From Cryptomeria japonica (lineage: Eukaryota; Streptophyta; Pinopsida; Cupressales; Cupressaceae), in contig NC_081409.1 of assembly GCF_030272615.1 (NCBI RefSeq), positions 875,122,594-875,186,593 on the forward strand: a DNA stretch of 64,000 bases. Reading direction: 5' to 3'. The stretch's first letter is position 1. Every line of letters begins with the position of its first letter. The position numbers and the translations under genes are program-made. The notes beneath the pieces were generated by a model. It was given only the letters and a program-made list of their open reading frames with translations. It ran no database searches and was not told the origin of the DNA. Shown in pieces: positions 42,229 through 54,544 of the stretch.

Positions 42229-44060
42229 GATCCAACGGTGGTCGCTGATCCGCAATGGGAAACTGCTCGTCACTTACCCATCACGACAAGGTGGGAAAGG
42301 ACCAGTGGTGGGACTGGCCAAAGGTGAGTTGGCGAGTGAAGTGGCAGATAAGGTGGCAAGACAAATGGTGGCCAGCTGGATACACAGACACATCAAGAAG
42401 TGACATGTGGCAGTGGACAATAGGCAAGTTAATAGCCGAGCAAGTTGGAAATGATCCAACGGTTGTCATTGGTCCACAATGGGAAAGTGCATGACGTTTA
42501 TTAATCATGACCTAGCGACACACCACTAGCAGGCGGTTAAGGCAGAAAGTTAAGGTAGACAGATAGTGAATACGATGAAGAGGTGATGGTTAAGAAACCG
42601 AGGACCCTAAAGATCGAGCGGTTGACAAGAAGATCGACGGTGGTCACTGATCCACAATGGGAATTAGCTTTACTCATCGTGACCCAATGACAAAGAAGAG
42701 CCAAGGACCGGTAGTGGGTCCGACGGTGTTGAGGTGGCAGACAGGTGGTAGGTTAGGTGGCGCCCAAGTGGATTCTGGGCGAACTAGAGGTTGACACAAG
42801 GTAGGGTGCAACGAGAAAGGGCAAGTTAATGATCATGCAGATTGAAGATGATCCAACGGTTGTCGCTGAACTGCAATGGGAAATTGCACGACATTTATTC
42901 CTCGTGACCTAGCAACTCAATGGTGGGCCTGACGGAAGAGCGACTCGAGTGAGTTAAAGAGCTGGCAAGTCAGAGAAAGATCGACGACCATCATTGTACT
43001 GCAATGAAAATATGCTCAAGCATTAATCCTCGCAGATCAACAACAAAGTACATGTAGTAAAGAATGAGATAAAGTTTGGGTAGATATAAAGATCCAACGG
43101 TGGTTACTGATCTGCAATGGGAAACTGCTCGTTAGTTACCCATCGCGACTCAGCAACAAGGTGGGCAAGGTCCAATGGTGGGTCCGGCCTAGGGCATTTT
43201 GGCAAGTGAAGTGGTAGACAAGGTGGCAAGTCATATGGTGGCTAGCTGGATGCGTGGGCAAATCAGGAAGTCATACGTGGTAGTGTCTGCAGGCGAGTTA
43301 ATAATCGATCTGGTTGGAAATGATTTGACGGTTGTCGTTGTTCTGCAATGGGAAAGTGCACGACGTTTATTCATCACAACCCAGCGACAAACCGCTAGCA
43401 GGTGGTTAAGGCAGAGAGTTTAGGTAGACAGATAGTGTAGACTGTGAAGAGGCAGCGATAAAGAGACCAAGGACCCTAAAGATCAAGTGGTTGACTTGAA
43501 AATCGACGGTGGTCACTGATCTGCAATGAGAATAAGCACGATGGTTACCCATTGTGATCTAATGACAAAGAAGAGCCAAGGACCGGTAGTGGTTCTGGTG
43601 GTGTTGAGGTTACAGACAAGTGGCAGGTTAGGTGGCACCCAGGTGGATTCTGGGCGAACCAGAGGTTGAAACGAGGTAGGGCACAAAGACAAAAGGGCGA
43701 GTTAACAAGCATGCAAATTGAAGATGCTCCAACGGTTGTCGTTGAACCACAATGGGAAATTGCATGACATTTATTCCTCGTGCCCTAGCGACTGAATGGG
43801 GGGCCTGGCGGAAGAGCAGCCCGAGTGAGTTAAAGAGCTGGCAAATCAGAGAAGGATTGACGACCATCGTTGTACCACAATGAAAATATGCTCGAGCATT
43901 AATCTTTGTGGATCAACGACAAAGCATGTGCAGTAAAGAATGAGATAAAGTTTGGGAAGATATAAGAGATCCAACGACTGTTGCTAAATCGTGAAGAAAA
44001 ATTGCATGATGAAAACTCATCACGGATCAATGACAAGGAATAACCAAGGTCCAGTTGCTG
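42229..44060. repeat. Two-level tandem array, ~870-bp higher-order unit
   Basis: A ~60-70-bp core (GATCCAACGGTTGTCGCTGA then CTGCAATGGGAAA and a TCGTGACC-like end) recurs eleven times: 42229, 42453, 42632, 42850, 42979, 43091, 43322, 43499, 43725, 43855 and 43968. Intervals are 224, 179, 218, 129, 112, then 231, 177, 226, 130, 113. The pattern of five repeats exactly, defining a higher-order unit of 862 then 877 bp, with a partial third. Flanking phrases repeat with it. The array is GC-richer than its surroundings and non-coding. Confidence 0.92.
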
Positions 44061-44379
44061 ACAAAGGGCTTTCGAAAAAGGAAAGCAACTCCTTCTAAAA
44101 TTAGGCTAAACTTAAGATAAAATGGACTGTAATGTGACTAAAAAGGTTCGAAAAGAAGATAAAGCAGACTCTAGAGGGACTCATAATATTTTATTCCTTG
44201 TAGTATACAATGTTTATATAAATATTAATACCTATATATCCATGCATATATATTTCAGTTGTGATGATATATATGAATGCATGTCTATATACATATGCAT
44301 ATTCCTATATACAACTGCATACTACAAGTCTTAAAATCTTATAAGGCACAAGGCAATGATCAAAGAAAGGGGTCCATAA
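44061..44379. other. LINE 3' region with TA-rich stretch
   Basis: 44200-44310 is a run of ATATAT/GCATAT-type simple sequence. The LINE's 3' UTR ends somewhere in 44215-44380. I see no clear A-tail. Confidence 0.35.
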
Positions 44380-44820
44380 TTAAGTTATAGATTGACCATC
44401 AGCTCCTGCATTAGCCAATGCATTTGCTCTAGAATTACCTTCACGATAGATGTGGTTGAAAGACAATTTCTCAAAAAAAATTAGGAGACACAGAGCTCTG
44501 GCCAAGAGAGCATTAAGCTTCCAATCAGTAAGGGAGCCTTTTCTAAGGCCATTAATGATTATGGTCGAGTCTCCTTCAATAGCCAATTTACGGATGCCTC
44601 TATTTTGGCATAGAAGAAGACCTTCAATGAGGGCTAAAATTTCAGCCCTATTGTTAGACGCAAACCCTATGGGTTTAGCTGCCCTAGCCAATTCCATGCC
44701 TTCTTCGTCATGTAAACAACACCCAATACCTGCATTTCCTAGATTGCCATGAGATGCTCCATCAAAGTTTAACTTAAACCAACCCCTTTTTGGGGCTATC
44801 CACTTACAAGCATTTCTCAA
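44380..44820 (-). pseudogene. LINE RNase H domain
   Basis: A 146-codon uninterrupted domain at the end of the LINE: FKLNFDGASHGNLGNAGIG (first Asp), NNRAEILALIEGLLL (Glu), LAIEGDSTIIINGL (Asp), YREGNSRANALAN (the late Asp is replaced by Asn). It belongs to the RVT_3 type that degrades RNA in RNA-DNA hybrids. The upstream frame ends at a stop near 44822, so it is no longer joined to the polymerase. Similar domains are seen as relics at 20-480 and 656-1174. Confidence 0.9.
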
Positions 44821-45039
44821 TTCTTAATTTTTGGTACTGCCAATACCAACAAAGGGAGGGATCCTCAAGCCAAACCATCTCCCTCTCATCTTTGCATCCT
44901 AGTAGGTCATTTCAGAGAGAGTGTTGGGGAATTTAGATATTCTACTACTTAAAATATCTACTATTGCAACTTCTATTTTGATAACTAAGAGGGACCAATT
45001 CATCTTCTTATTCTTAAAGAGCCTCTTATTGCATTCCTT

Positions 45040-46164
45040 CTATAGTTCCCAGATGACCATTGAAGGAGCTAAGATCCATAACCCTCCATAGAGGGAGCTA
45101 TTAAAAAGGATTGGTCGTGCTTGAAACATTCCTAAGATGGAGCACGGAAGGGCAAAGGACCATCCTAATTTATTGCACAACCATAGCCAACATTTAGATG
45201 CACAACTGCAATTGAGAACGATGTGATTTGTATCTTCATCGACCCCTTCACACAAAGGGCATCTACTAGGACCTTTGTAGCCCATCTTTTTAAACTTATC
45301 TACTGTGAGAATCTTGCCCTAGAGGGCCAGCCGAGAGAAGACCCCAACCTTAGGCAGACACATCTTGTCTCAACACAATGTTGTGGGGATCGAGGTGGTC
45401 GAAGAAAGATGCTTCTTAAGGAGAGCATTATAACCATCTTTGGAGGAATATTCCCCTGATTTTTAACCATCCCAGATCAAAGAATTAGGCCCTAAATTGA
45501 AAGCGACCATCCTATTCTCCAAAATATCCCGGTGCAGAGTTTTTTCATTAGCCAGGATATTAACCTAATTGAGGGATTTCCAAGACCAACCCTTAGCTAA
45601 GTCACCCTCTAAGGGCGAAATATAGTCCTTAACATACCTACCCCAACTAGATATAAGCAATGCTCTGGAAGAATCCAAATTAGCTTGATGCTGAAGGACT
45701 GGAAAACCCCCCCAAGAGTCTGACCAGAAGAGGGCTTTATCACCCTTACCCAAATTCCAAGTTAGTTTGTCTGAGATGATATTCTTGCAATCCATCATAA
45801 AGTTCCAAATACGGGAGCCTTTCAGTGGAGAGGGATTTCTAAAGAGGCTTAAATGGTCTCAACCTTGAAGATACTTGTGAAAGAGGATTTGAGCCCATTT
45901 TAGATGAGGAGACTTAAACATTTTCCATACTAATTTAGCTCCTAATGCCCTGCTTTGAACTTTAATATCCTTAAGCCCCAAACCCCCTGCAGACTTGGGC
46001 CTACATATCGTGTCCCAGGCCAACAGGGAGATACGTTTCTTAGCTTTCATCCCTTGCCAGAAGAAGGATCTAAGATGTCTATTTAATGCTTCCTTAATAG
46101 ACCGAGGTATGCTAAAACATGATAACTTATATATCAAAATGGTTGCTAGAACCGATTTAACCAA
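45040..46164 (-). pseudogene. LINE reverse-transcriptase connection and zinc-binding region
   Basis: Reads FSIPRSIKEALNRHLRSFFW near 46110, LLAWDTICRPKSAGGLGLKD near 46020, GKGDKALFWSDSWGG near 45740, and the zf-RVT block CPLCEGVDEDTNHIVLNCSC near 45240. This is the usual order after plant LINE reverse transcriptase. Several stops and frame changes separate the pieces. Confidence 0.85.
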
Positions 46165-47400
46165 AGTAGCTTTGCCCCGCAGAGGATAGCTATCTGCCTT
46201 TCCAGGTTGCTATCCTACTTTTGATCTTGTCAACTAATCCAAACCACAGATTAGAAGACCCTGAACCCTTATCCAAGGGCAGTCCGAGATATTTACAAGG
46301 GAGACTGCCTAGATTAAAATTCAAAATAATGCATATGCTCATTTGAACACTAGCTTGAGTATTAAAAAAGAAGACTGCAAATTTAGCCGGATTAATTTCC
46401 TAACCAGAGGCCTTAGAGTAAGAATCCAAGATAAGCTTGAAAGCCTAGGCCTCACTAAGATTGCTACATCCATAGAGCATAGTATCATCTACAAATTGCT
46501 TATGAGTTATAGGATCTAGGTTACTAGTAATTCTAATCCCTGACAACAGACTAGCCTCCCTAGCTCTGGAGATCAATTTGCCCAGTGCTTCGGCCATAAT
46601 AATAAAGAGAAAAGGGAAGAGAGGATCACCCTGCCTCAAACCTCTAGAAGAGATAAAAAAACCTTTTGGGGTACCATTAACCAAAATAGAGAATTTAGGC
46701 GTAGATATACATTAAAAAATGAGGTTGATCCATGAAGCTGGAAATCCAAAGGCTTCTAAGAATCTACATAGAAATCTCCAATTTACCTTATCATAAGCTT
46801 TTCTGATATCTAATTTTAGGAGCATACTAGGGATCCCATTTTTCGGGACCGAGTGGATAGCTTCCTGAGCTATAATGACCCCATCATAAATGGATCTCCC
46901 AGGGACAAAGCTTGTCTGTTCTTCACTGATCAACAAGGGGAGGAGTTTCAGAAGCCTATTAGCTAAAGTTTTGGTGAAAAGTTTGTAAATCGTATTGCAG
47001 AGGGCTATAGGTTGGAATTCATCAAAACACTCCGATTTGTCATTTTTAGGGATAAGGGCCAGAAAGGTGTTGTTGATTTCCTTGAGGATGTTGCCTAAGT
47101 TTCTCATCCCTTCCAAAGATGTCATAACTTCCTCACCGAGAAAGGGCCAACATACTTGGAAGAAGCTAGTAGGAAAGCCATCCAGCCCAGGGGATTTATC
47201 TGGGCTTGTCTACTTAAGAGAAGCTTCAACTTCTGTTAGAGAAAATTTGGCATTAAGCGCATCAGAATGTTCCTTGTTCAAAAGCCTAGGGATACTCTTG
47301 ATAAACATGTCTTGGGCTGAGTTATGAGGGCTCCGATCCAAGGTTAGGATAAGGGTAAAGAAATAAACAACCTCTTTCACAATGGTAATAGGATTAACCA
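46165..47400 (-). pseudogene. LINE reverse transcriptase
   Basis: Motifs in order: FLALIPKNDKSECFDEFQPI (47060), LLPLLISEEQTSFVPGRSI (46910), LKLDIRKAYDKVNWRFL (46800), SRGLRQGDPLFPFLF (46630), the catalytic QFVDDTMLYG near 46490 (FVDD replaces FADD), then LGLPLDKGSG near 46280. The upstream linker (SPDKSPGLDGFPTSFFQ near 47180) marks the N-terminal edge. Stops at about 46710, 46444 and 47208 break the frame. The enzyme would copy element RNA at the nicked target site. Confidence 0.9.
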
Positions 47401-47520
47401 CCTCAGAGCCATTACTATCCTTAATTCTTGAGATATGGTTTCTGACTCTTCTTATTCTTACACTATTGTGAAAAATTTGGTATTCTTATCGCCCACCTCC
47501 AACCAGGACTCTCTAGATTT

Positions 47521-48359
47521 TTATTTCCAGAAGACTTCTTCTTTGGTGAGAATAGATTCATGGTCCGCCATAAGTTTCTTCTCTTTGAGAAACAAAGACT
47601 CATCCATACCAAATCTAATCACTTGCTCATTAACTTCTGCCAGCTCAGCTTCCACCTCAGCTTCCACCTCAGCTTTGTTATCGAAGATATTGCCAAAGCA
47701 CTCCCTATTCCATTGAATAAGATTCTGCTTGATTATCTTAAGTTTGTTAACAACCTTAAAAATCTTGGATCCAGAGATCATGGCCCCATTCCACCATTGT
47801 TTTAGGAGCTTCAGGATATGATCATCTTTAAGCCACATATTTTTGAACTTAAAAGGGCATCTCCTAGGGCTATATTCCCCTCAAAAATCTAGTGAAATGG
47901 GGAAGTGGTCCAATCCTGAAAAAGGTAAAATTGAGGCTTCCAAGGTGAAGGGAAAGTTGATAAGACTTCCCAAAACAAAGAACCTATCCAGTTTCTCTAC
48001 AATGTTGCTAAATCCTAGCCTATGGTTATTCAAAGTAAAGGCATCATTGACCATATTGATATCTAACATACCAATCCTATGGATCCAATTAGCGAAGTCT
48101 AGAGAGGCCTTAACATTAATGCCTAAGCCTCCCTGCTTCTCATGATGATGCAAAATTGCATTAAAATCCCGTCCTATAAAACATAACTGACTGAGGGAGT
48201 TCGTGAAATCCTCAATTTCCCCCCAGACTCTTTTTTTATCATCATTAAGGATCAGTCCGTAAACATTTATAAAGATAAAGTCTAAATTATTCTTAAGACA
48301 AGTTACTCTCCAGTTACTCTCCCACTTATCCAGTTAAGATTAGATACCAGAGGAGAAAG
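47521..48359 (-). pseudogene. LINE apurinic-type endonuclease, C-terminal part
   Basis: Reads FIFINVYGLI near 48270, FIGRDFNAIL near 48180 (Asp retained; the usual Gly-Asp-Phe-Asn is Arg-Asp-Phe-Asn), then KLDRFFV near 47985 and the SGLDHFPISL His block near 47900. These are the last motifs of the L1 endonuclease that nicks target DNA. The N-terminal catalytic motifs lie beyond the insertions. After a stop near 47881 the linker to the polymerase follows (47838-47521). Confidence 0.85.
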
Positions 48360-48434
48360 TGATGAATACTAAGAGGGGGGGTGAATTAGTATGCCAAAAA
48401 TCTCTGCACTTAAGCACTTTGCAAGACTAATAGT

Positions 48435-49201
48435 TGTATATGGTAAAAATGGATAACAACAATATTGAAAGGCTAAATGAATTCAACCACAAAACCCTAG
48501 CCTAACAACAACAAAGATCCACCATAACATATGAAGATTACCTAAGACAATGTAAATCAAATGAAATCACAAAGATTATACCATCACATGTCCAATAGGG
48601 TTTGAATCTCCATTCTTCCTATCTCCATTGATCTTGCTTGATATATTTGCTCTCATATTTTATATGTGCACAAGAGCTCAACAAAGAACGGAAATGTGGT
48701 TGCAAGTAGGCTTGATTGCATATGCAAGTTTGAAAGCGTAGTCAGAGCTGAATGCATAGTGAGGGTTTGATAATGAAGGAAGCATCTCCTTATATAGAAG
48801 ACACCATAGGAAATGGAGGGATAAGATTGAGAGGTGTAAAAGATAAATGGTCGGCTATGATTAGAGGGTATGTAGAAGAAATAATAAAATAATGAGAGGG
48901 TAGGTAGTGTATGAATTAAGAGATGAATGACATGTGTCATGGGTAGAAAAGGTTAATGAATTAATTAAATAAATAAAGATTTATTTAATTAATAGAAGAA
49001 GTGGGATCAATTAAATAAATAAGATATTTATTTAACTTAAGAAAAGGGATAATTTAAATAAATAAAGGTATTTATTTAAATGAGAAATAAGGCTAGAAGA
49101 GGATAAATGAATTAATTAAATAAATAAAGATTTATTTAATTAATAGAAGAATTAGGTTAAAATAATTAAATAAATAGACATGACAATTTTAGGTGTCTAC
49201 A
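48435..49201 (-). mobile_element. 767-bp solo LTR inside D's LTR
   Basis: The right LTR of D lacks this block. Edges are TGTATATGG and GTCTACA with the duplication ATAGT (48430-48434, 49202-49206). On the minus strand it starts TGTAGACACCTAAAATTG, like the gypsy LTRs at 6961 and 56923, and carries a TATA box and repeated AT-rich stem-loops (AAATAAATAAAGATTTATTT type). It is a recombined remnant of a gypsy insertion, younger than D. Confidence 0.88.
48789..48796 (-). promoter_or_regulatory. Solo-LTR TATA box
   Basis: Minus strand TATATAAG, about 400 bp from the LTR start, similar to the TATA box at 7277. Confidence 0.45.
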
Positions 49202-50264
49202 ATAGTAAACCGATAAAACAATTTAGTAGACGAACCGGTTAACACACATGCAAACCAAATAGCCAATAATGCATTCACCCACAAAAGAAAACACACCATA
49301 ACACAAGAGATTTTGATGTGGAAACCCAAATGGGAAAAACCACGGTGAGATGGAACCCACAAGTAACTATCTACAGAATAGGAACCAGACCGGTTAAGGT
49401 CTTACAATGTTCTTTACTAGAACAGATCCTATTAGGAATCTCATTCTCTGTTAGGAGATAAGTCTGATTAAAGACTACCTTTCTAGAGGATTTTAGATCC
49501 ACAGATGTGAACCACCTTGTTAGAGGATTTACAAAAGGCTTTTGGGCCTACCCGGTTAAGGGCTACAGACTTGTCAAAGATGTGAGTAATCAACAAGTGT
49601 TTGATCTAGCTAGTAGCATAGACTACTCGATTAGATCCTTGATAGCTCGTTCCTAATGCACTCCAGCATTACTTCAGTCTTCTACACATTCATATTCTCT
49701 CCAACTCCTCAACCACCTTAAACCCTAGCAACAACATAAACTTTTTCTACAACCACATCAACACCCTAAAACCCTAGACATGATGTCATTATAAAGGAAT
49801 CTGATTTCATGTCGGTCCAATAGGATTACATAACAATTTCCTAGGTTCAATGAACATGGACATACTTGGTACCATGACACAAAAAGCACCGTTTAGGTGT
49901 CGGCACCGTCAAACAATCGATGGATGGTAACTCATCACAAAATGTCGATTGGTAACTCATCATAGAGTATTACCGGTTCATACAAAATGCCAATTGTTGG
50001 TTTGACAAAAATGAAGACTGGTAAAAATGTGTTATGCTGCTTTAATCCCTCATACCACTTGGGATCCACGAACCGCTTGGGGTCAACATGCCGCTTCAGA
50101 TCGGGAAACACATTCTGCAAAACAACAATACTCTAAAGACTATAATACAACATACCGGTTGGAACAAATACCGGTTGTGCTCTAATTCATACATATAAAG
50201 GAGATCTCAATGCAAGTGTGTGTCCATCAATGACAATCACAACATAAACATAAAAAATGCCGAC

Positions 50265-50280
50265 AATCTTCCCCTTTGGC
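50265..50280 (-). promoter_or_regulatory. Element D polypurine tract
   Basis: Minus strand GCCAAAGGGGAAGAT directly before the 3' LTR, two changes from the tract of element A including the inner GAA. Confidence 0.82.
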
Positions 50281-50565
50281 ATTGATGGCAACACTTAGGA
50301 AAATAAAATTTTGACATCTAAGTGTTTTACAACAAAATCACGCCATTAGCAAAATTGCTCCCCCTAAGCATATACACTATCCCTTTAACAATACAATGTA
50401 TAACACTTTTGCATATAGAGCATAAACATTGAGATATTCAGAGCATATATCAAAATTTTGATTACCAGATACTTCTCCCAAATAGAATTCTTCTCCCCCT
50501 CTGCCAACAATGACAAAGTATAGCTGAACAACCTTGTTTTCATTTGATATTAAAATAATAAAAGT
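50281..50565 (-). other. Element D 3' untranslated region
   Basis: Between the end of P2 and the polypurine tract. No frame. It has the CTCCCC-rich phrases seen at the same place in elements A and C. Confidence 0.5.
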
Positions 50566-53500
50566 TTATGACAATAAGGAATGATACTTGTGAAAAATAG
50601 ATTTAAAGTCTTGCAAGAATTGTTTCATCGACAAAGACCAGGACTCAAGTAGGGAGATGGGTACTTCTTTTTTTGTCTGCATCTGGGAGACCCATTCTTC
50701 CATGGCATCAATTGTGCTCATCTCTTGTGTAAAGGTCAAGGTATCCAGGTTCAGATAGCACTTTTGAAGAATTTGCAATCGTGGGAGTAAAACCAGTTGT
50801 AGCTCCTGCAAATCTCTAGACCGGGTGCTGATCTCTTGCTCCATTTTTGCTGACTGGATGTGAAACCGGTGAACGGTTTGCCCATAAGTTGTAAAGGAAT
50901 CATAAGGTGGCTTGAATGTGCTCATGTAGGATTGCAAGTCTGTTTGAAGCTTTTGCTTATGAGCTAGCACATCATCATAGAACATATGGGGTTGGCAGAT
51001 CTCGTTGAGTAGCAGATTTCCCTCATCTAGAGCATCCCTTATATCTTTTTATTCTTTCTTCAGTTCAGACCAAAGCTCATTCAACTTCTTCACTAGAGCT
51101 ATATTAAGAGCTTTTTGATGCTCCTTCATGACATTTGCCTCTGCTGCCTCTTCTAGGCTCTGCACTTGATCATCCACTACTATGCATAGGAGCTTAAGTT
51201 TAGCTAGTGATAAATTAGTATGGGGAAGATTTGTACCGGGTATCAAACCGGTAAGAGTGTCCACAACTGCTTGAATTACATTCCGCTCCTTCTTCCTTCG
51301 AATAAATTCAAGGCGCTCTTGAGCAACCTTGATGCTTTGCATTAGCTCCGTTTCACTTATGGACTGGAGATTGATAGGACTGGTGAGATCAGTTGGTTTG
51401 GCTTGACTCCCGGTTGCCTTCGGAGTCTCCATCTGGGTTCTCTTTACCGCTTCTCCCTCCTTATCCTCTTCTCCTTTTTTCTTCTCTGCTTCTCTCCTCT
51501 TCTCCTCTGCTTTGTCTTCCTCGGCCTTTTTCTTTTTTGCTTCCTTCCGCTTCTCCTCTTCTTTCTCTTCCTCTTCCTTCTTCTTTTTCTCTGCTTCTCT
51601 CCTCTTTTCCTCTGCTTTGTCTTCCTTAGCCTTTTTATTTTCTGCTTCCTTCTTCTTCTCCTATTCCTTATCTTCCTCTTCCTTCTTCTTCCTCTCTGCT
51701 TCCTTCTTTTTTTCCTATTCCTTATCTTCCTCTTCTTTCTTTTTCTTTTCATCTTCTTGCTTCTTTTTCTCTTCTTCATCCTTCTTCTTCTTCTCCTCTT
51801 CATCTTTCTTCTTCTCTTCTTCATCCTTTTTCCACTTCTCTTCTTCATCCTTTTTCTGCTTCTCTTCTTCATCCTTTTTCCTCTGCTCGACCTCTTCCTT
51901 TGTCGCTTCCTGTCTGTCCTCGGCTTGCTTATCAACTTGTTCAGCCTATTGCTCATGTCCTGTTGCCTCAGATGGTGTTTCCTGAGTAACATCTTCTACG
52001 TCCAGAGCATCGACATCAATGGTGTCGATTGGTTCAACAATCGGATTTCCTTCATCATCAAATACTTCGTCCGGTTTGGATATAACTAGTTCTTTTTCAG
52101 CTTGCTGGTTGGCTAGACGGGCTTTGTGAGACTGGATAGTGGTTGTCATAGACTGATGAGTGTCTTTTTCGACACCATCAACTCTACCTTCTAACAGCCA
52201 GAGTCTTCTTCTTCTAGTGAAGAAGAGTCCTTTATTTTGGTCAATAACATCAAATAATTCAGAATTTGACAGGTCAGGAAAGTACTGTGCAAAAACTTTC
52301 TCCCTAATTTCTCGTTCCTTCTCTATGGCAATGCACCATCTATTATCTAATGACTTATATAAAGAATCCGGTGTCTGAGATTTAATCTCTGAGGGCGACC
52401 GGTCATTAACACATAAATAATGAATTATTTCCTTTTCAATCACTTCCTTTTCATCATCATTAAAGTATCAAAATACTTAATTAAGTCATGTAGCACTTTT
52501 CTCCTAATATTCTTTATTGTTCTTTGCAATGTCTCGAAGGTTTATAGGAAGAGATATCTATATTTACCGGTGCAGATGATGCCGGTTCATTCTTTGTCTT
52601 TCTCTTTGCTTGACGTGTTTTCTTTGGTTTTTACTCAGACACAATTTCTTCTGAGTCTGGAGAGATATTCCTTGTCTTCCTCTTTCTCTCAAACACTTTA
52701 GCCGGTGCCACTTCAGGTTTCTTTTTGGCTGGTGGCCGCTTGGTCACTTTTGGAGTTGCAGTAGTAACCGGTGCGGATGCTACAGGCACTACCTTTGCCT
52801 TCTTCACTGCAGGTTCTTTTCCTTTCTTTGCAGAGGGTTCCTCGACTGGTGTAACCCTTTCTAGATAGGTTCCGGTCCTCTTTGCCTTAGGATCAAGAGG
52901 TGAGGCAATAAGGGTAGAGGCATACCCTTCCAGCATATCGTACATCACCTCATAGCCCATTGGCTCCATTTCTTCCTGTCTGGGCTCAACACCCTCCATT
53001 ATGCATTTATCCACTTGGATGGTGAAATAGATATTGTCTTCATATTTCTTGATGATGTCACCTGATATCCTCATTCTTTGGCTCATTTTCCATCTGAACT
53101 CATCAAAATACTTGTTCAGAACATCAGGGTAACCGGTTCCAATTGCTTGAATGCTTTCCTTGATTTGCTTGGTCACCGGTTGGTCAGCAGACCATTGGAC
53201 ATCTCCTACTCCTGGAAAGTAGCCTTGGAAATAGAAGAACAACCCAGCTAGTAGTTGTCCAAACTTGAACCTTAGTGCATTATCCTATTTGATCAACTTC
53301 AGATTCAACAAGAGTTGTCTCTGCATACCGGTGCATAGGTCAAATGATGCATCCTCCTTTATCATCCGGTAAGTGGCATTTACCGCTGCAGTAGATACAA
53401 AGTTAATTCTACTAGCAGAGAATGTCTGGTAGCCTATCACCATGCAGGAATACTTAAACAGATCATCCTTGATAGAATTAACTGTCATGCCTCGTGAGTC

Positions 53501-53962
53501 ACTCACTGAACCGGTGAGCTTGGACATTTTAGTTTTGCTTGCTGTCCTTAGGGCTGGCACTTCCCCTGTTTTGTAGAAACCGGTGAGTGCATGATTTTTC
53601 TGTGGCGTGATATCATGTGTTCTCTCCAAGTACATCTTGTCACCATGGACTCTGCTCAGAATGATCCTTATATGATCCTCTGTGAAATCCTCCAGAAAGT
53701 AAACAACATTGTGGAGCTTCTTCTTCTCCAAAATATTATACTCCGGTTTGATCTTTTTATCCTTTCCACAAAATAAACCTAATTGTGAGTGGATAGCTAG
53801 AGACCCTAGGTCTTCAATCTTGCAATCTATGTAGTCAAAAATTCCCTCTTCTACTATCACACCAGCTGAAACTTGTGATAGGGCATTATACTTAGACTTT
53901 CGTTGAATAAAACTTGCAGACTCGACAGATGCACTAGAACTGGTATGAGATGCGGAAGGCAT
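50566..53962 (-). pseudogene. Element D P2: novel conserved domain, charged middle, coiled-coil end
   Basis: A true ATG at 53962 (MPSASHTSSSAS). The conserved domain spans residues 93-212: HIRIILSRVHGDKMYLERTH, KMSKLTGSVSDSRGMTV, YSCMVIGYQTFSASRINFVS, MIKEDASFDLC. It aligns with P2 of C with the same spacing (79 versus 80 residues between two landmarks). A TAG at 53285 is passed in frame, giving MSQRMRISGDIIKKYEDNI, then a basic Lys/Pro/Ala-rich stretch to a TAA at 52631. After a frame change near 52450-52630 one frame runs from 52443 to 50566, with TAG at 51946, 51714 and 51660 and TAA near 51046. It covers an acidic stretch, a Glu/Lys repeat and a coiled-coil end. The unit is about 1,130 codons. 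Function unknown. Most stops fit C-to-T changes at Gln codons. Confidence 0.75.
51440..51910 (-). repeat. GAA-rich low-complexity tract coding Glu/Lys repeats
   Basis: About 470 bp of purine-rich repeats on the minus strand. They encode strings of the KKKDEEEK and EEKRKEAEKKK type within P2. The unit length varies (about 27-54 bp). The opposite strand has long Ser/Phe/Leu frames that are by-products. Confidence 0.85.
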
Positions 53963-54544
53963 GATAGAAATTTTAAGAACTCGAGAAATACCTTTTGAAA
54001 CACGTGAATTTAGGGCTTACAGATTCTCCTTCACTTCACACTCCGTTGGTTGTTGAATCACCGCTTTGTGTTCTCCACTTGACCGTTTGCAGTTTGAGTT
54101 TGAATCTCCTTCGCAGTTTCTCAATTTCTCAAAATCTCAGCTCAAATCGCCTTTTCGTCGCTTTGCTCTTTGAAATTTTTTTCTTCGCTCGAGAACTGAT
54201 AGTGAGAAATGATTTGAAAAAAAAAAATGCTTTTAAGCATATTCCTCACCTACCATCATTAATGCTCCTCCATTAGGGCGTAAACCCTAATTTGCCTTTT
54301 TACCATTTTTGGTCTTCTGCCAAATGACAGGCAACACACACTGGTTAAGGTCTTTTTACTGGTGTAAACCAGGGGTTCAAAATATTTCGCCGTTTGCTCC
54401 CCCTAAGCTTTTCTGAAGCTTAGTTTGCCGGTTCCATGATTTCCACAGTAGGTGCAGAAACCGGTTCCTCTTGTAACACCGCTGGTTTCTTCTTCTAGGT
54501 TTTGTTCATGTCCGCTTGAACAATGTCAACATCAATGTTTCCTT

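Larger units (their letters stand above)
44340..48359 (-). mobile_element. LINE (non-LTR retrotransposon), split by elements D and E
   Basis: A minus-strand element with endonuclease, reverse transcriptase, zinc-binding region and C-terminal RNase H in the order of plant L1-type ORF2. The endonuclease is cut at 48359. A further ~22 bp lies at 56901-56922 beyond element D, and the rest must lie beyond element E, past 64000. Stops, an 11-bp tandem duplication near 48303-48324 (AGTTACTCTCC twice) and frameshifts make it dead. It is the oldest layer in this part of the window. Confidence 0.9.
48360..50264 (-). repeat. Element D 3' LTR (left), with insertion
   Basis: TGATGAATACTAAGAGG...TGCCGACA. 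Without the insertion at 48435-49201 and its duplication it is about 1,133 bp, matching the 1,149-bp right LTR. Contains G-tract plus TGAATTAG (48374-48388) and GGGAAAAACCACGGTGAGAT near 49332. Confidence 0.9.

Noticed and set aside
42179-42508. Overlapping frames on both strands in the tandem array
   Set aside because: They are not conserved between the two higher-order copies and arise from GC-richer repeat DNA.
44122-44334. Small plus-strand frame rich in Tyr and Ile
   Set aside because: Derived from ATAT/GCATAT simple sequence.
51403-52089. Long plus-strand Leu/Phe-rich frame that looks like a membrane protein
   Set aside because: It is the complement of the GAA-rich tract coding Glu/Lys repeats in P2 of element D. 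The composition follows from the repeat, with no start context or family match.
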